The notes beneath the pieces were generated by a model. That model did no database searches. It was not told the DNA's origin and saw only the letters and a list, made by a program, of their open reading frames with translations. A stretch of DNA of 44,878 bases from a virus. The translations under genes and the position numbers were made by a program. How positions within the stretch are numbered: the stretch's first letter is position 1; the number at the start of each line of letters is the position of its first letter. Positions 15,153 through 21,789 of this stretch are shown here, piece by piece. The stretch is from the IMG/VR virus record IMGVR_UViG_3300035698_007946, positions 1-44,878 of that record; one strand, 5' to 3'.

Positions 15153-15680
15153 TTAAGCGGCCTTCAGTGCGCCTGCATCTACAGCACGGCGAACGTGCTT
15201 CATGAAGTATGCTGTCGGGTCGTCGGCGTACTTCGCGGACTTGACATTCGGGCCAATCGCCTTCTCGGCCTTTTTCAGCACGGCGGACAGCTTGGCTGTG
15301 CCGTCAAACAGTTCACTGACCTGTACCGCAACGCCTTTGCGCAGGTTGTCGACTTTGCCTGTCTGGACTAGAACGTCTGTTGGAAGTGGACCTTTTGGAG
15401 CCGCCTTCTCTTTGACTACTTTTTCAGCCTTTGGAGCTTTTGCTTTGGTCTCTGCTTTGGCTTTTGCCATGGTCTTTCCCTTCGGGGTTTGTGTCGCGTG
15501 CGACGTTGTGAGGATGGACGTTACGCGGTTGACCGCGGAATGCAACGTTCCACCGAGATATGTGACTGGATCAGTGTCAAACAAGCCACGGTCTTTGTCC
15601 TGCATCTCACCGGACTTTACAAGCGATGCAAAGACGAGGTCTGCTGTTTCTTGGCTTCCCGGAAATTTACTAGTGGTCAT
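15153..15680 (-). CDS. Lys/Ala-rich basic hypothetical protein
   Basis: ATG 15680 with AGGAG 9 bp upstream gives 175 residues. The centre (about 70-105) is a low-complexity KAKAETKAKAPKAEKVVKEK stretch, as in histone-like or linker proteins; an internal ATG in this stretch (MAKAKAETK) could give a shorter form. The C-terminal part (ADDPTAYFMKHVRRAVDAGAL) is helical and basic. DNA binding is plausible from composition only. It has its own promoter and terminator, like the winged-helix gene at 8729, with which it shares the A/K/P-rich linker style. Confidence 0.6.
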   Translation of the reverse strand: MTTSKFPGSQETADLVFASLVKSGEMQDKDRGLFDTDPVTYLGGTLHSAVNRVTSILTTSHATQTPKGKTMAKAKAETKAKAPKAEKVVKEKAAPKGPLPTDVLVQTGKVDNLRKGVAVQVSELFDGTAKLSAVLKKAEKAIGPNVKSAKYADDPTAYFMKHVRRAVDAGALKAA

Positions 15681-15704
15681 TTGAACTTCTCCTGTCAATA
15701 CCTG

Positions 15705-15733
15705 ATTCTAGCTGGAGTGTCTAAAAGGTGAAA
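15705..15733 (-). promoter_or_regulatory. Promoter P5 (TTTCAC-17-TAGAAT)
   Basis: TTTCAC (15728-15733), 17 bp, TAGAAT (15705-15710), 25 bp before the start codon at 15680. It lies in the 3' end/downstream gap of the gene finishing at 15740. Confidence 0.6.
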
Positions 15734-15739
15734 GAGCTA

Positions 15740-16228
15740 TTATTCGCAATCCCCAGAAAACCATGCTGGCACGTCTCGGCGAGTGTACTTCCGCATCCCA
15801 GCCTTCTCACCGTTATAGTATCTACGATAGGAAGCGACTGTGCTCGTCCCCTTGTACTCGTCAGGCATCGCTAGGGGCTTAGTGGTCGGCCGCGAGTACG
15901 GGAACGACTGTACGGTCTGCACAGCGGCCATCAGCGGAGAAGCCAGAAGCATGGACTTGTGGATCTTATCAAACCGATGCGTGTATTCCGTCCCGAGGCA
16001 CATCAGCAGTATTATGGCCTCTTCAAAGTTGTCCTGTGATTGTGCCGCCCAGACTGTGCATGGATGATGTGGATGCGTCTTGCGATACAGGCCCGTCGTA
16101 TCGCCTTCGTGAAGATGTATAACGGTTGACAGAACCTGTGCGGTCTCCACTGTCATCTTGACCACATGCTTGTCGCAATGATATCGGGCATTGGTTGCAG
16201 GGTCTTTGTCAAGCCAGAACAGGTTCAA
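15740..16228 (-). CDS. Conserved phage protein with YHCDKHVVKM motif
   Basis: 162 residues. The beginning, FWLDKDPATNARYHCDKHVV, and the block THPHHPCTVWAAQSQDNF plus the ending RYYNGEKAGM...DVPAWF match a well-spread phage/bacterial family of unknown activity. Its several conserved His/Cys residues (HCDKH, HPHHPC) suggest a metal site. It overlaps the PP-loop gene upstream by 4 bp, so the two may work together. Families of this look have at times been annotated as DNA glycosylases, but I see nothing in the sequence that proves it. Confidence 0.65.
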   Translation of the reverse strand: MNLFWLDKDPATNARYHCDKHVVKMTVETAQVLSTVIHLHEGDTTGLYRKTHPHHPCTVWAAQSQDNFEEAIILLMCLGTEYTHRFDKIHKSMLLASPLMAAVQTVQSFPYSRPTTKPLAMPDEYKGTSTVASYRRYYNGEKAGMRKYTRRDVPAWFSGDCE

Positions 16229-17010
16229 GGGGGGGTCTCCTTCTCCAATGCCTCTTCGCAGAATATTCCGCAGTCTATGGAGTCTAGTGTTTTCATAGGT
16301 CTGCCCATTTCATCTGGGTGAAGCTCGTCCAGAAATATTCTTTCACCTCTAACTCTGACGAGCCTAGTTCCAAGCTCCCTGGATAAGCTGGCTCTTCTGC
16401 TGAACACTTCTGGGTGGACTTCGCGAACGTGGTTCCAGTAAGTTGGGGAGGTTGCCTTCACGCATCCAATGCAGTTGGCGTTCGGATATCCCAGCCCGTA
16501 TATTCGGGGCAGCTTTATTCCGAAATTGAATAACACCTTATAACAGTCTTCTTTTGTGAGCTTTTCCTCTATGAGCACTGGAAGAACATTATTTCGCTCT
16601 GTCAATATGAACCTTTCGTGTCTGGACTTTTCTTCGTGCGTGAATCCAAGCACCATGTGGTCGCAGTAGTTTTCTCGTTCCCATTCTTGTCTAGCTTGAA
16701 TCTTTAAATGCTTGGTGCATGGAGCGCCAGCAACACCGGACATGTATTTCCGCTGAGTCCAAACCTTTTCTGCAGAAGCGTCTGGGAAGGAAGGGTTGGT
16801 TGAAGGTTCCACCTCCACGGATAGCCACTCGGACACATCAAGCAGGAACCTTCTGTTGTCCTCGTCTTCCTCAAGAACTGGGTTGTTGACCAGTGTTATT
16901 TCGGCGAGGTGGGAATATTTTTGGATTGTCAGCCAAGCTGCAACTGCACTAGCCGCGCCGCAACTGAACCAGACAACTATCTTGTCGCCTTCCTTTACTT
17001 TTGCGCTCAT
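16225..17010 (-). CDS. PP-loop ATPase, PAPS-reductase-like
   Basis: 261 residues. The PP-loop is at residues 14-26 (WFSCGAASAVAAW, a variant of SGGxxS), followed by a NPVLEEDEDNRRFLLDVSEW segment in the place of the second nucleotide-contact loop, KH-L cluster CTKHLKIQARQEW, and a Cys pair CIGC in YPNANCIGCVKA. This is the adenine-nucleotide alpha-hydrolase superfamily; phage members are often labelled phosphoadenosine phosphosulfate reductases but are probably adenylating enzymes acting on other substrates, possibly nucleic acid. It is coupled to a 17-codon leader ORF upstream (17007-17060) and to the 15740 gene downstream. Confidence 0.8.
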   Translation of the reverse strand: MSAKVKEGDKIVVWFSCGAASAVAAWLTIQKYSHLAEITLVNNPVLEEDEDNRRFLLDVSEWLSVEVEPSTNPSFPDASAEKVWTQRKYMSGVAGAPCTKHLKIQARQEWERENYCDHMVLGFTHEEKSRHERFILTERNNVLPVLIEEKLTKEDCYKVLFNFGIKLPRIYGLGYPNANCIGCVKATSPTYWNHVREVHPEVFSRRASLSRELGTRLVRVRGERIFLDELHPDEMGRPMKTLDSIDCGIFCEEALEKETPP

Positions 17011-17060
17011 CTCATTCCCTCTCGCACGCTTAATTCTAGGTCGTCAATAAAGTCGCTCAT
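17007..17060 (-). CDS. Tiny ORF (17 residues) coupled to the PP-loop gene
   Basis: ATG 17060 is preceded by AAGGAGG at the best spacing in this region, and its stop overlaps the PP-loop start (ATGA). The peptide is MSDFIDDLELSVREGMR. It could be a leader peptide that recruits ribosomes to the downstream gene, or a real micro-protein. The PP-loop gene itself has only a weak GAGGGA site, which supports coupling. Confidence 0.4.
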   Translation of the reverse strand: MSDFIDDLELSVREGMR

Positions 17061-17164
17061 GTCAGCCTCCTTGTTTAACATATTAGGTGAGCGAGGCCCC
17101 ATACCGTCAGACCGAGGATTTCTCCCATCAGCCTCGCTTCTTACTTCTGACTTAACCTAGACCC

Positions 17165-17683
17165 TCACGAGCCGTTCTTTTTGAGCCAGCGTCCAAACTT
17201 CCGTTCCGCTGACTTTGGCGATATGCCGTGATCCTTGAGTATGGCAAGCCCGCGCGCGGAGTCACCTTTGCTCAGGGGGGTCGTTGCATGTTCTGCGTCC
17301 AAGGCCTTTGCCCATCCGGCGGAAGAAGCCCGTCCCCCCTGACGCTTGCTGGGCGAACCGCTGGGTCGGGACCTTGTCGCCGCTGCACCATCTTGTCGGC
17401 GCTTGGCCCTGTCGGGATCTGGGTCCGCTTTGGGGGTCTTGAATTGCTGCACCTCATAACCTAATGCTGTCATCTCCGGCGAAGGCCTGTCCATTATCAA
17501 GATGCTGACAAACCCGTGGTCCGGCTCAAACTGCACGGTCGTGGCCTGTAATCCCTTGGCGTCTGCCTGCTCCTCGGAGAACCTGTCGGCCAAGGGCCTG
17601 TTCTTCCAGTAGCGTCGCAGGTCGCCCTCTGTGCGTCCAATAGTGAAGTCTGGAGCGTCGGCTTGCTGTTGCTTGAAACTCAT
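17165..17683 (-). CDS. Hypothetical protein with basic, disordered centre
   Basis: 172 residues. Residues 1-80 look folded (RTEGDLRRYWKNRPLADRF; HGFVSILIMDRPSPEMTALG). Residues 85-135 are Arg/Ser/Gly/Pro rich and probably disordered (RAKRRQDGAAATRSRPSG). The end (KSAERKFGRWLKKNGS) is a basic helix. Overlaps the next gene upstream by 4 bp. No family recognised; nucleic-acid contact is possible from charge. Confidence 0.55.
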   Translation of the reverse strand: MSFKQQQADAPDFTIGRTEGDLRRYWKNRPLADRFSEEQADAKGLQATTVQFEPDHGFVSILIMDRPSPEMTALGYEVQQFKTPKADPDPDRAKRRQDGAAATRSRPSGSPSKRQGGRASSAGWAKALDAEHATTPLSKGDSARGLAILKDHGISPKSAERKFGRWLKKNGS

Positions 17684-17919
17684 CTGTTGTCCCGACGAGT
17701 TAAACCAAAGGCTTCAGGCTTCGGGGTGACAATTATGTTGTATAGAGCAGAGGAACGTTTGAGGCCGATCCCAGAATATCCTTCCCTTGAGCCTGCCCAA
17801 GTGGCCTTACCATATCGAACGCGGCCCTGTCGGATGTACACTGGAATCCTCGCGGACTTGTTGTCTTTGACTATGGATCGGCATATCAAACGGTTTCTAT
17901 TTAAGATGCTGTCGTACAT
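17680..17919 (-). CDS. Small basic hypothetical protein
   Basis: 79 residues, strongly basic and beta-rich in appearance (NRLICRSIVKDNKSARIPVY; SALYNIIVTPKPEAFGL). First gene after promoter P6 and coupled (ATGA) to the gene at 17165. Function unknown. Confidence 0.55.
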   Translation of the reverse strand: MYDSILNRNRLICRSIVKDNKSARIPVYIRQGRVRYGKATWAGSREGYSGIGLKRSSALYNIIVTPKPEAFGLTRRDNR

Positions 17920-17956
17920 TTGCTTGGTCCTTTGTTTTGTTTTACTTGCTGAATCC

Positions 17957-17985
17957 TGTCTAAGGAAGACAGTCGAAGATCACAA
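17957..17985 (-). promoter_or_regulatory. Promoter P6 (TTGTGA-17-TAGACA class)
   Basis: TTGTGA (17980-17985), 17 bp, TAGACA (17957-17962), then GGATTCAGCAAGTAAA. The same block as at 18841 and 20075. Start codon 38 bp downstream (17919). Confidence 0.65.
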
Positions 17986-17988
17986 GAA

Positions 17989-18297
17989 CTATTCTTCGAG
18001 ACTCATGCTGTTCATGAACTTTTCCCAGTCTGCAGCTCCACGCTCGTCGGCCAGTTTACGCCGATTCTGTTCGACTACGTCCCAGCATGAAACTATGCCG
18101 ACAGGATCCTGTCCGGACCCGTCTAAGAGGGCAAGTATCTCATCTAGGGGCATGGCCGCAAGGGCCTCGGCGTAAGGCTTGTCTGCTATGATCTCCGACG
18201 GTGACCACGAGCATTCCTGATTAGGGTCGGCAGCGGCACTAATTCCGATTGCGGTCAGAACCACAACTCCAACAAATAAAGTCTTCAAGTTAGTCAT
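17989..18297 (-). CDS. Small exported protein
   Basis: 102 residues with a clear Sec signal peptide (MTNLKTLFVGVVVLTAIGIS, cleavage near AAADP, about residue 22-24). The mature part is acidic with two cysteines (QECSWSP; VSCWDVV) that could form a disulfide in the periplasm. Phages rarely export small proteins from the replication arm; an envelope effect such as superinfection exclusion is a guess. Overlaps the gene upstream by 4 bp. Confidence 0.6.
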   Translation of the reverse strand: MTNLKTLFVGVVVLTAIGISAAADPNQECSWSPSEIIADKPYAEALAAMPLDEILALLDGSGQDPVGIVSCWDVVEQNRRKLADERGAADWEKFMNSMSLEE

Positions 18298-18467
18298 TGA
18301 ATATTCTCCTTGGCTGTGCGCGTGAGTGCGCGTTGTAGGTTAAGCGTAGCTTGCAGCTTGGCCTCACGGACTTTGCTCTCCGCCAGTTGTTTTCTGAGCG
18401 TAGCAGCTTCGTTCATCAAAACAGCTATGTATGTCAGGGGGTCGGGCAACATTATAGATCGGCGCAT
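18294..18467 (-). CDS. Small coiled-coil protein
   Basis: ATG 18467 with AGGAAGAAG upstream gives 57 residues; the open frame reaches further but would lie over the neighbouring gene. It is almost one amphipathic helix (LMNEAATLRKQLAESKVREA, continuing to LNLQRALTRTAKEN). The start is 16 bp inside the end of the 18452 gene, and the stop overlaps the exported-protein gene (ATGA). Function unknown. Confidence 0.5.
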   Translation of the reverse strand: MRRSIMLPDPLTYIAVLMNEAATLRKQLAESKVREAKLQATLNLQRALTRTAKENIQ

Positions 18468-18808
18468 TTGTACTTCTTCCTTCCTGACATTGGCCCCACG
18501 TCCTTGGCGAATACGATCTGTGCTAGGTAGCGAGTCCCTTCGACACAGTTGGGGATAATCATGAACATGATGTAGTCTCCCGGAAGACCGAGGACTGAAG
18601 TGCCTTTGCAGGTATGAACAGTGATCCCCCCTGCATCGCCACTCCAGCCATCGCCATACGGGCCAAGGTCGGGAATACGAGGCAACCACTCTTCAACCAG
18701 TTCTTCCATGTCCGCAGTGTCTTCGCTATCTTCTGAGGGAATACGAAACGCAACGTATCCGCATTCTGTTTCGCGGCTGATCAGGTTGACTTTGGTACAG
18801 GCTGGCAT
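18452..18808 (-). CDS. Hypothetical protein
   Basis: 118 residues with an acidic segment (RIPSEDSEDTADMEELVEEW) and a hydrophobic core segment (LGLPGDYIMFMIIPNCVEGT). It is the first gene after promoter P7 and leads a three-gene block with the coiled-coil and exported proteins. No family recognised. Confidence 0.6.
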   Translation of the reverse strand: MPACTKVNLISRETECGYVAFRIPSEDSEDTADMEELVEEWLPRIPDLGPYGDGWSGDAGGITVHTCKGTSVLGLPGDYIMFMIIPNCVEGTRYLAQIVFAKDVGPMSGRKKYKCADL

Positions 18809-18840
18809 TGGGTGGCTCCTTTGGTTTACTTGCTGAACCC

Positions 18841-18869
18841 TGTCTAAGGAAGTCGATTGAAGATCACAA
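18841..18869 (-). promoter_or_regulatory. Promoter P7 (TTGTGA-17-TAGACA class)
   Basis: TTGTGA (18864-18869), 17 bp, TAGACA (18841-18846), then GGGTTCAGCAAGTAAACC. Start codon 33 bp downstream (18808). Confidence 0.65.
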
Positions 18870-18891
18870 GACCTATTCTAGAGGCCCTTCT

Positions 18892-19179
18892 TCACAGGTA
18901 ATCTTTGTCCAAGGCTGCAAACTGTTCTTGCATGGTCGGTTTTTCTGGCGGACTCCAATGCAGTCTAAGAATCGCATCCATCAGCCTCGGCTCTTCCGTC
19001 ACCGCTTTAATAATCCACTCGTAGACAATATGGGAACTTCGACCTTCGAGTCCACTGGAGGCAAGCCACCTGTAGAGAGTTATTCGGGCGTTAGACTGTT
19101 CTGCCTCACGCATTGTCTCGTGAGGCGTTTCAACCATGTCTATAAATTGCTCTACCTTAGTTGGTGTCGGATATGTCAT
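18892..19179 (-). CDS. Small helical hypothetical protein
   Basis: 95 residues, predicted mostly helical (TKVEQFIDMVETPHETMREA; RSSHIVYEWIIKAVTEEPRL), acidic overall. The ATG at 19179 is 9 bp after the previous gene's stop, in the same transcript. No motif I know. Confidence 0.55.
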   Translation of the reverse strand: MTYPTPTKVEQFIDMVETPHETMREAEQSNARITLYRWLASSGLEGRSSHIVYEWIIKAVTEEPRLMDAILRLHWSPPEKPTMQEQFAALDKDYL

Positions 19180-19187
19180 GATGGGTC

Positions 19188-19478
19188 CTATTTTATGACT
19201 CCGAGGATTTCAGTTCCCTCATAGCCGTGGTTGATGAATTGGGTGGACAGAAGAGTGGAGGTGATGCAAGCTGCCGCAGAAGGGTCTGACTCCTGCTTGT
19301 CTTTGTCAAACCACTGGTCCGCGGAGTGTACCTCGTAGTGGAGGAACTTAGTCAGGGGGGCTGGAGCCGTCTGTACAATGCGAAACAAGGCGACTCCACC
19401 GATCTCGAACGCGTCGCCATAGGCGTAGAGTCCATATGGGCTGATGTAAATGTGGCATCCAGTTTTAGTGCAGGTCAT
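19188..19478 (-). CDS. Small hypothetical protein
   Basis: 96 residues with alternating short strands (CHIYISPYGLYAYGDAFEIG; LFRIVQTAPAPLTKFLHYEV), suggesting a small beta fold. GAAAGGAC precedes the start. Nothing identifies the function. Confidence 0.55.
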   Translation of the reverse strand: MTCTKTGCHIYISPYGLYAYGDAFEIGGVALFRIVQTAPAPLTKFLHYEVHSADQWFDKDKQESDPSAAACITSTLLSTQFINHGYEGTEILGVIK

Positions 19479-19611
19479 TGGTTGTCCTTTCGAATTAAGT
19501 TTGAACCTGAATAGTGAGGCGGGATGACCCCGATAACGTCCAGCGATGGAGTCGAACCAAGCATACCGTCATCCGCTCTACCCACAAGGCTTCCGCCGCA
19601 ATCTGCGCAAC

Positions 19612-19878
19612 CTATGCCCATTTCCACGCTCCAGCCTTGTGGGTCCCGACTAGTGCGCCCATGCCTTCGCGAATGGCGTAGATTGTCACAGCCTTCAGCC
19701 CTTCAATATGGGCGCGGCCTTCGACAATGCTTACCAGTTCAGCGCGGGGGGTGGATCCTGGAAAGTCGCTGTTCTGGCGTCCCCCCTGACCAAACAAGGC
19801 AACAACTCGGAAGCTGTCCGGTGCGTCTACAATGGGCTGTTCGTGGGCTTGGATTAGAATGCGTGGTGCGAGATTCAT
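19612..19878 (-). CDS. Small hypothetical protein
   Basis: ATG 19878 overlaps the upstream stop (TAATG), giving 88 residues. An alternating strand pattern (NLAPRILIQAHEQPIVDAPD; LKAVTIYAIREGMGALVG) suggests a compact alpha/beta fold. Contains a TCAGGGGGG motif on the minus strand (19781-19789). No family recognised. Confidence 0.55.
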   Translation of the reverse strand: MNLAPRILIQAHEQPIVDAPDSFRVVALFGQGGRQNSDFPGSTPRAELVSIVEGRAHIEGLKAVTIYAIREGMGALVGTHKAGAWKWA

Positions 19879-20036
19879 TAAAGGCACTCCTCAAATGTAA
19901 GGTTGGTGAAATAGCAGTTCTCTGACTCTGCAAGGCTTTCTATGGCTTCACGCATTTCTACTGGACAGTCTCCGTAGAGTGTGTCGTCATTTTCGTTGCC
20001 GTTGTCATCGTACAGAGTGAATGAAGCCTTGAGCAT
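19878..20036 (-). CDS. Very small acidic hypothetical protein
   Basis: ATG 20036 with AAAGGA upstream and promoter P8 39 bp away gives 52 residues. Composition is acidic and Asn rich (LYDDNGNENDDTLYGDCPVE). The longer open frame includes promoter sequence and is not used. Coupled (TAATG) to the 19612 gene. Acidic micro-proteins of phages can be inhibitors of host nucleases or transcription; no evidence here. Confidence 0.55.
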   Translation of the reverse strand: MLKASFTLYDDNGNENDDTLYGDCPVEMREAIESLAESENCYFTNLTFEECL

Positions 20037-20074
20037 TTGCTTGGTCCTTTGGTTTACGTTTACTTGCTGAACCC

Positions 20075-20103
20075 TGTCTAAGGAGTACTTATGAAGATCA
20101 CAA
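20075..20103 (-). promoter_or_regulatory. Promoter P8 (TTGTGA-17-TAGACA class)
   Basis: TTGTGA (20098-20103), 17 bp, TAGACA (20075-20080), then GGGTTCAGCAAGTAAAC. Start codon 39 bp downstream (20036). It abuts the stop of the upstream gene at 20107. Confidence 0.65.
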
Positions 20104-20106
20104 GAG

Positions 20107-20268
20107 CTATTCTTCAAGGCTGTTGATATAAGTCAGCAGGGCAAAGGCGGCAATCGCCAGCGTCGCAAAGGCTGGCACGGCCCAAAACGTAGCGCCGAGA
20201 AATAGTACAGCCAACAATCCGACCAAGCTCCCGACCAAAATGACGATTACAAGAGCAACAGTGGTCAT
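20107..20268 (-). CDS. Small membrane protein, two hydrophobic segments
   Basis: A 53-residue frame: ATG 20268 with GAGGT 7 bp upstream, stop at 20107-20109. Nearly the whole chain is hydrophobic (VALVIVILVGSLVGLLAVLF, then FWAVPAFATLAIAAFALL), consistent with two inner-membrane spans, and ends NSLEE. Its start overlaps the stop of the 20265 gene (ATGA), so it is coupled. Function unknown; a membrane effector of the early region is possible. Confidence 0.6.
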   Translation of the reverse strand: MTTVALVIVILVGSLVGLLAVLFLGATFWAVPAFATLAIAAFALLTYINSLEE

Positions 20269-20432
20269 TTGCGGACCTCACTTAGCTGTTTGTTTAATTG
20301 TCTCTGTGCGACGCGCATTGCGCGATGACTGGGCTTGTGGCCGACCAGAACAAACTTGCCCGTTGGCTGATGAATCATCTTGCCGCCTTGAATGATGTAG
20401 TTTGGCACTTTGCCTCGGTGATCTTTAATCAT
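20265..20432 (-). CDS. Very small basic hypothetical protein
   Basis: 55 residues: ATG 20432 with AGAGAGG upstream, stop overlapping the next start. Very basic (KMIHQPTGKFVLVGHKPSHR; AMRVAQRQLNKQLSEVRK) and likely to contact nucleic acid or an acidic partner. It overlaps the upstream gene by 8 bp. Function unknown. Confidence 0.55.
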   Translation of the reverse strand: MIKDHRGKVPNYIIQGGKMIHQPTGKFVLVGHKPSHRAMRVAQRQLNKQLSEVRK

Positions 20433-20802
20433 GTTCTTGCCTCTCTTTTCTTGTCAGCGGAATGTTGGCGATAACCTTCGCCTGTGCGAATTCTACCGCC
20501 GGAACGAGTTTGATTTTCGTCCGTATGACGTAGGCCTTTTCTACTAAATACAAGGCTAGGTCTTCTTCGCGAAAGTCCTTCCATTCCAGTTCCTGCCAAA
20601 ACCTTCGACTGTCTGGGTCGGGGTAATATGGTGTAGAGCACAGCTTCCGCAGGTTGGCGGCTACTCCGTCCGGAGTTCGTAGCATGTACGCGGGAGTCTG
20701 AGACCAGCAATTCTTGTCTACCCCGCGATGAGCGGAATAGTGACCTTCCACCTTGCGAAGATAAAACCCGTCCAATTTCCGGCGTATCATATACAGTATC
20801 AT
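20425..20802 (-). CDS. Small phage protein of the MIRRKxDGxY type
   Basis: ATG 20802 with AAAGGA upstream gives 125 residues. The beginning (MILYMIRRKLDGFYLRK) and the W...G...L+ pattern resemble small phage proteins of unknown role, found singly in replication regions, in which an N-terminal strand pair reads out sequence like 'IRRKSDGLYS'. The C-terminal part is helical and basic (AQAKVIANIPLTRKER). A second frame open across the same bases (20429-20872) lacks a good start. Confidence 0.6.
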   Translation of the reverse strand: MILYMIRRKLDGFYLRKVEGHYSAHRGVDKNCWSQTPAYMLRTPDGVAANLRKLCSTPYYPDPDSRRFWQELEWKDFREEDLALYLVEKAYVIRTKIKLVPAVEFAQAKVIANIPLTRKERQEHD

Positions 20803-20877
20803 AATGTCGATTCCTTTGGTTGGCCGAGTAATGCAGCTCACGGGTGAGGGCATGAGCTGCACAGTTGACCAACGCCT

Positions 20878-21750
20878 TTAGATGTGCTGGTCAGCTTCTT
20901 TAGTGTTGCGGGGACCAGCCTCGCCGCCACCTTCTTGCTCATGCTCGACTTTAACTTCGCCTTCCATGATCATGGTGTAGAACTCTTTCGCTGCACGATA
21001 GATTTCAGCGCCTTTACCAGACTCGTGAGACAGGATAGAACCGTCGTACTTAATCTTCCAGTTGAACCAGTCACCTTGGTCGTTGGACTCCGGAATGGTG
21101 TGAGCATTGTATGCACCATAGAATCGGGCAGGGTTGACACGACGGCCAGTCGCAGGATTCTCCACACGGAGGTTGCGAATTTGCGTATTCCATGCGCGGC
21201 TGACGCGGGCTTGCGTAGAAGACATGCTCATGACCAGTTGGTCGTAGGAGCCGTCTTCGTGGACGAGCAAGACATAGTGCTCAGGCGTGTCGCTGATCTC
21301 GTTGCCGTTCGGCAGGATCATCTTGCCCTTTTCGCCCTTCACCGCGTCCTCCATAATGGATTCGTCGTGGTCAGGGTTTACAAGGCCACCGCCGGAGTCG
21401 CGGGGGGTCCACTCGATGAAGCGGCGGCGATAGAACACTGGCACGAGGGTGATTGGGCTTTCGTTCAGGTCATCTGTTGTGCCGACGAGTGTGTCCAGAC
21501 CGCCGATGAATACCGAACCGTCTTCACAGCCCTCAATATATTCGGCCTTGGCTTTCTTGACCTGCGGAGACAACGCCTGTGCGATCTTGATGCGTGGAAT
21601 CAGGACGTCTTTGCGGCCGAGGTCTTCGTTGCCTACGCCAGCATCGGCGAACACGTCAAGGTCCACTGCGTCGGCGATTTCGGTGTTGGCTTTGGTTGCG
21701 ACGTCCGTTGACTTCTTGGACGCGGTTGACTTCTTGGTAGCTTTTGCCAT
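20878..21750 (-). CDS. Putative ssDNA-binding/recombination-region protein
   Basis: 290 residues. A basic Thr/Ser/Lys tail (MAKATKKSTASKKSTDVATK) leads to a folded centre with DVLIPRIKIAQALSPQVKKA, then YYRRRFIEW-like strands and a RVSRAWNTQIRNLRVENPAT block; the C-terminus is acidic (EGEVKVEHEQEGGGEAG). This layout, a beta-rich core and an acidic tail, together with its place between replication genes, is what I know from phage single-strand-binding-like proteins of T7-like and siphophages. A strong antisense open frame covers it but has no support. Confidence 0.55.
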   Translation of the reverse strand: MAKATKKSTASKKSTDVATKANTEIADAVDLDVFADAGVGNEDLGRKDVLIPRIKIAQALSPQVKKAKAEYIEGCEDGSVFIGGLDTLVGTTDDLNESPITLVPVFYRRRFIEWTPRDSGGGLVNPDHDESIMEDAVKGEKGKMILPNGNEISDTPEHYVLLVHEDGSYDQLVMSMSSTQARVSRAWNTQIRNLRVENPATGRRVNPARFYGAYNAHTIPESNDQGDWFNWKIKYDGSILSHESGKGAEIYRAAKEFYTMIMEGEVKVEHEQEGGGEAGPRNTKEADQHI

Positions 21751-21789
21751 GAGGAATCTCCTATTAAGGCTTCGGTTGATTTGGTGGAG

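Noticed and set aside
17086-17145. Inverted pair GCGAGGC/GCCTCGC upstream of the PP-loop gene as a riboswitch or terminator
   Set aside because: Seven-base stem with a loop of more than 30 nt, no T-run and no known aptamer core.
18294-18689. 131-residue version of the coiled-coil gene
   Set aside because: The extra N-terminus overlaps most of the 18452-18808 gene in another frame; ATG 18467 has the ribosome site.
20429-20872. 147-residue frame overlapping the MIRRK-type gene on the same strand
   Set aside because: The alternative frame has Arg/Ser-rich, low-order sequence and a start inside the preceding gene gap, while 20425-20802 has a ribosome site and family-like beginning.
20884-21711. 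Long plus-strand open frame of 275 residues opposite the ssDNA-binding-like gene
   Set aside because: Antisense shadow of 20878-21750: no ribosome site, low-complexity Val/Arg/Ala sequence, and against the transcription of the whole arm.
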